Shown piece by piece: positions 6,770-6,861 of a stretch of DNA of 6,861 nucleotides (its first letter is position 1; every line of letters starts with the position of its first letter). Source of the DNA: Candidatus Delongbacteria bacterium (GTDB taxonomy: Bacteria > UBA4055); NCBI GenBank assembly GCA_022013635.1, contig JAKLPX010000098.1, forward strand, positions 1 to 6,861. Direction: 5' to 3'. The notes below the pieces were generated by a model. That model ran no database searches. It saw only the letters and a program-made list of their open reading frames with translations, and was not told where the DNA came from. The position numbers and the translations under genes are program-made.

Positions 6770-6861
6770 TTTTCCTCCGTGATAGTTTATATTAAATTTC
6801 TATATTAACGCTCATCTCCTAACCTAATCACTGTAATACTAAATTAAAAGCGCGATAAAAA
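6770..6861 (-). other. Upstream leader of the EF-G-like gene
   Basis: This AT-rich stretch holds the Shine-Dalgarno sequence and, presumably, the promoter of the EF-G/aminotransferase pair. TATAAA and TAATAT boxes occur on the minus strand, but neither has a convincing -35 partner at 16-18 bases, so I do not call a promoter. No reading frame or terminator hairpin is evident. The upstream gene lies outside the window. Confidence 0.4.
6774..6778 (-). promoter_or_regulatory. Ribosome binding site of the EF-G-like gene
   Basis: A perfect GGAGG lies on the minus strand four bases before the ATG at 6769. It fixes the start used here, which also places the P-loop at residue 16, as expected for EF-G proteins. 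Confidence 0.85.

Noticed and set aside
5982..6808. Plus-strand open frames at 5982-6251 and 6392-6808
   Set aside because: They are antisense shadows of the EF-G-like gene, with no family resemblance.
6779..6861. Sigma70 or Bacteroidetes-type promoter before the EF-G-like gene
   Set aside because: TATAAA and TAATAT boxes are present, but no acceptable -35 or TTTG element lies at the right spacing.

Overview
The window holds three genes, all on the minus strand, so transcription runs from right to left. The DNA is AT-rich. The gene set is a fusA2-type EF-G paralogue, a WbpE-like sugar aminotransferase, and a very large secreted M4 protease with ASH/Ig-like tandem domains. This would fit an uncultured or environmental bacterium of the Bacteroidetes/Fibrobacteres-Chlorobi-Cloacimonadota-like (FCB) assemblage. 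That placement is an inference from protein style only, with low confidence.

Right part (4691-6861): a short upstream leader and then a complete EF-G-like translational GTPase of 692 residues. It is the EF-G2 type rather than housekeeping EF-G, because switch II reads DCPGY instead of DTPGH. One base after its stop codon begins a complete 365-residue PLP-dependent aminotransferase of the DegT/DnrJ/EryC1 (WbpE-like) family (3592-4689). The two genes probably share one transcript.

Middle (3446-3591): a 146-base intergenic region with two interleaved inverted repeats near the aminotransferase stop, a perfect 12-bp palindrome, a possible sigma70-like promoter and a strong Shine-Dalgarno sequence for the next gene.

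Left part (1-3445): an exported thermolysin-family (M4) metalloprotease precursor that continues past the left edge, at least 1148 codons. It starts with a good ribosome binding site and a signal peptide but is broken twice: an in-frame TGA at codon 55 and a one-base frameshift at the junction of propeptide and catalytic domain. Downstream of the frameshift I read every codon to the window edge and found no stop. All expected zinc ligands and catalytic residues are present at thermolysin spacing. After the protease domain come an ASH-like domain, an Ig-like repeat, a flavodoxin/glutamine-amidotransferase-like domain, and further Ig/ASH repeats. The gene is either a very young pseudogene or an intact gene with two sequence errors.

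The nearest thing here to a novel system is the unusual multi-domain architecture of the protease and its double lesion. The other two genes are recognisable families in an uncommon pairing. I see no RNA genes, CRISPR arrays or mobile elements.
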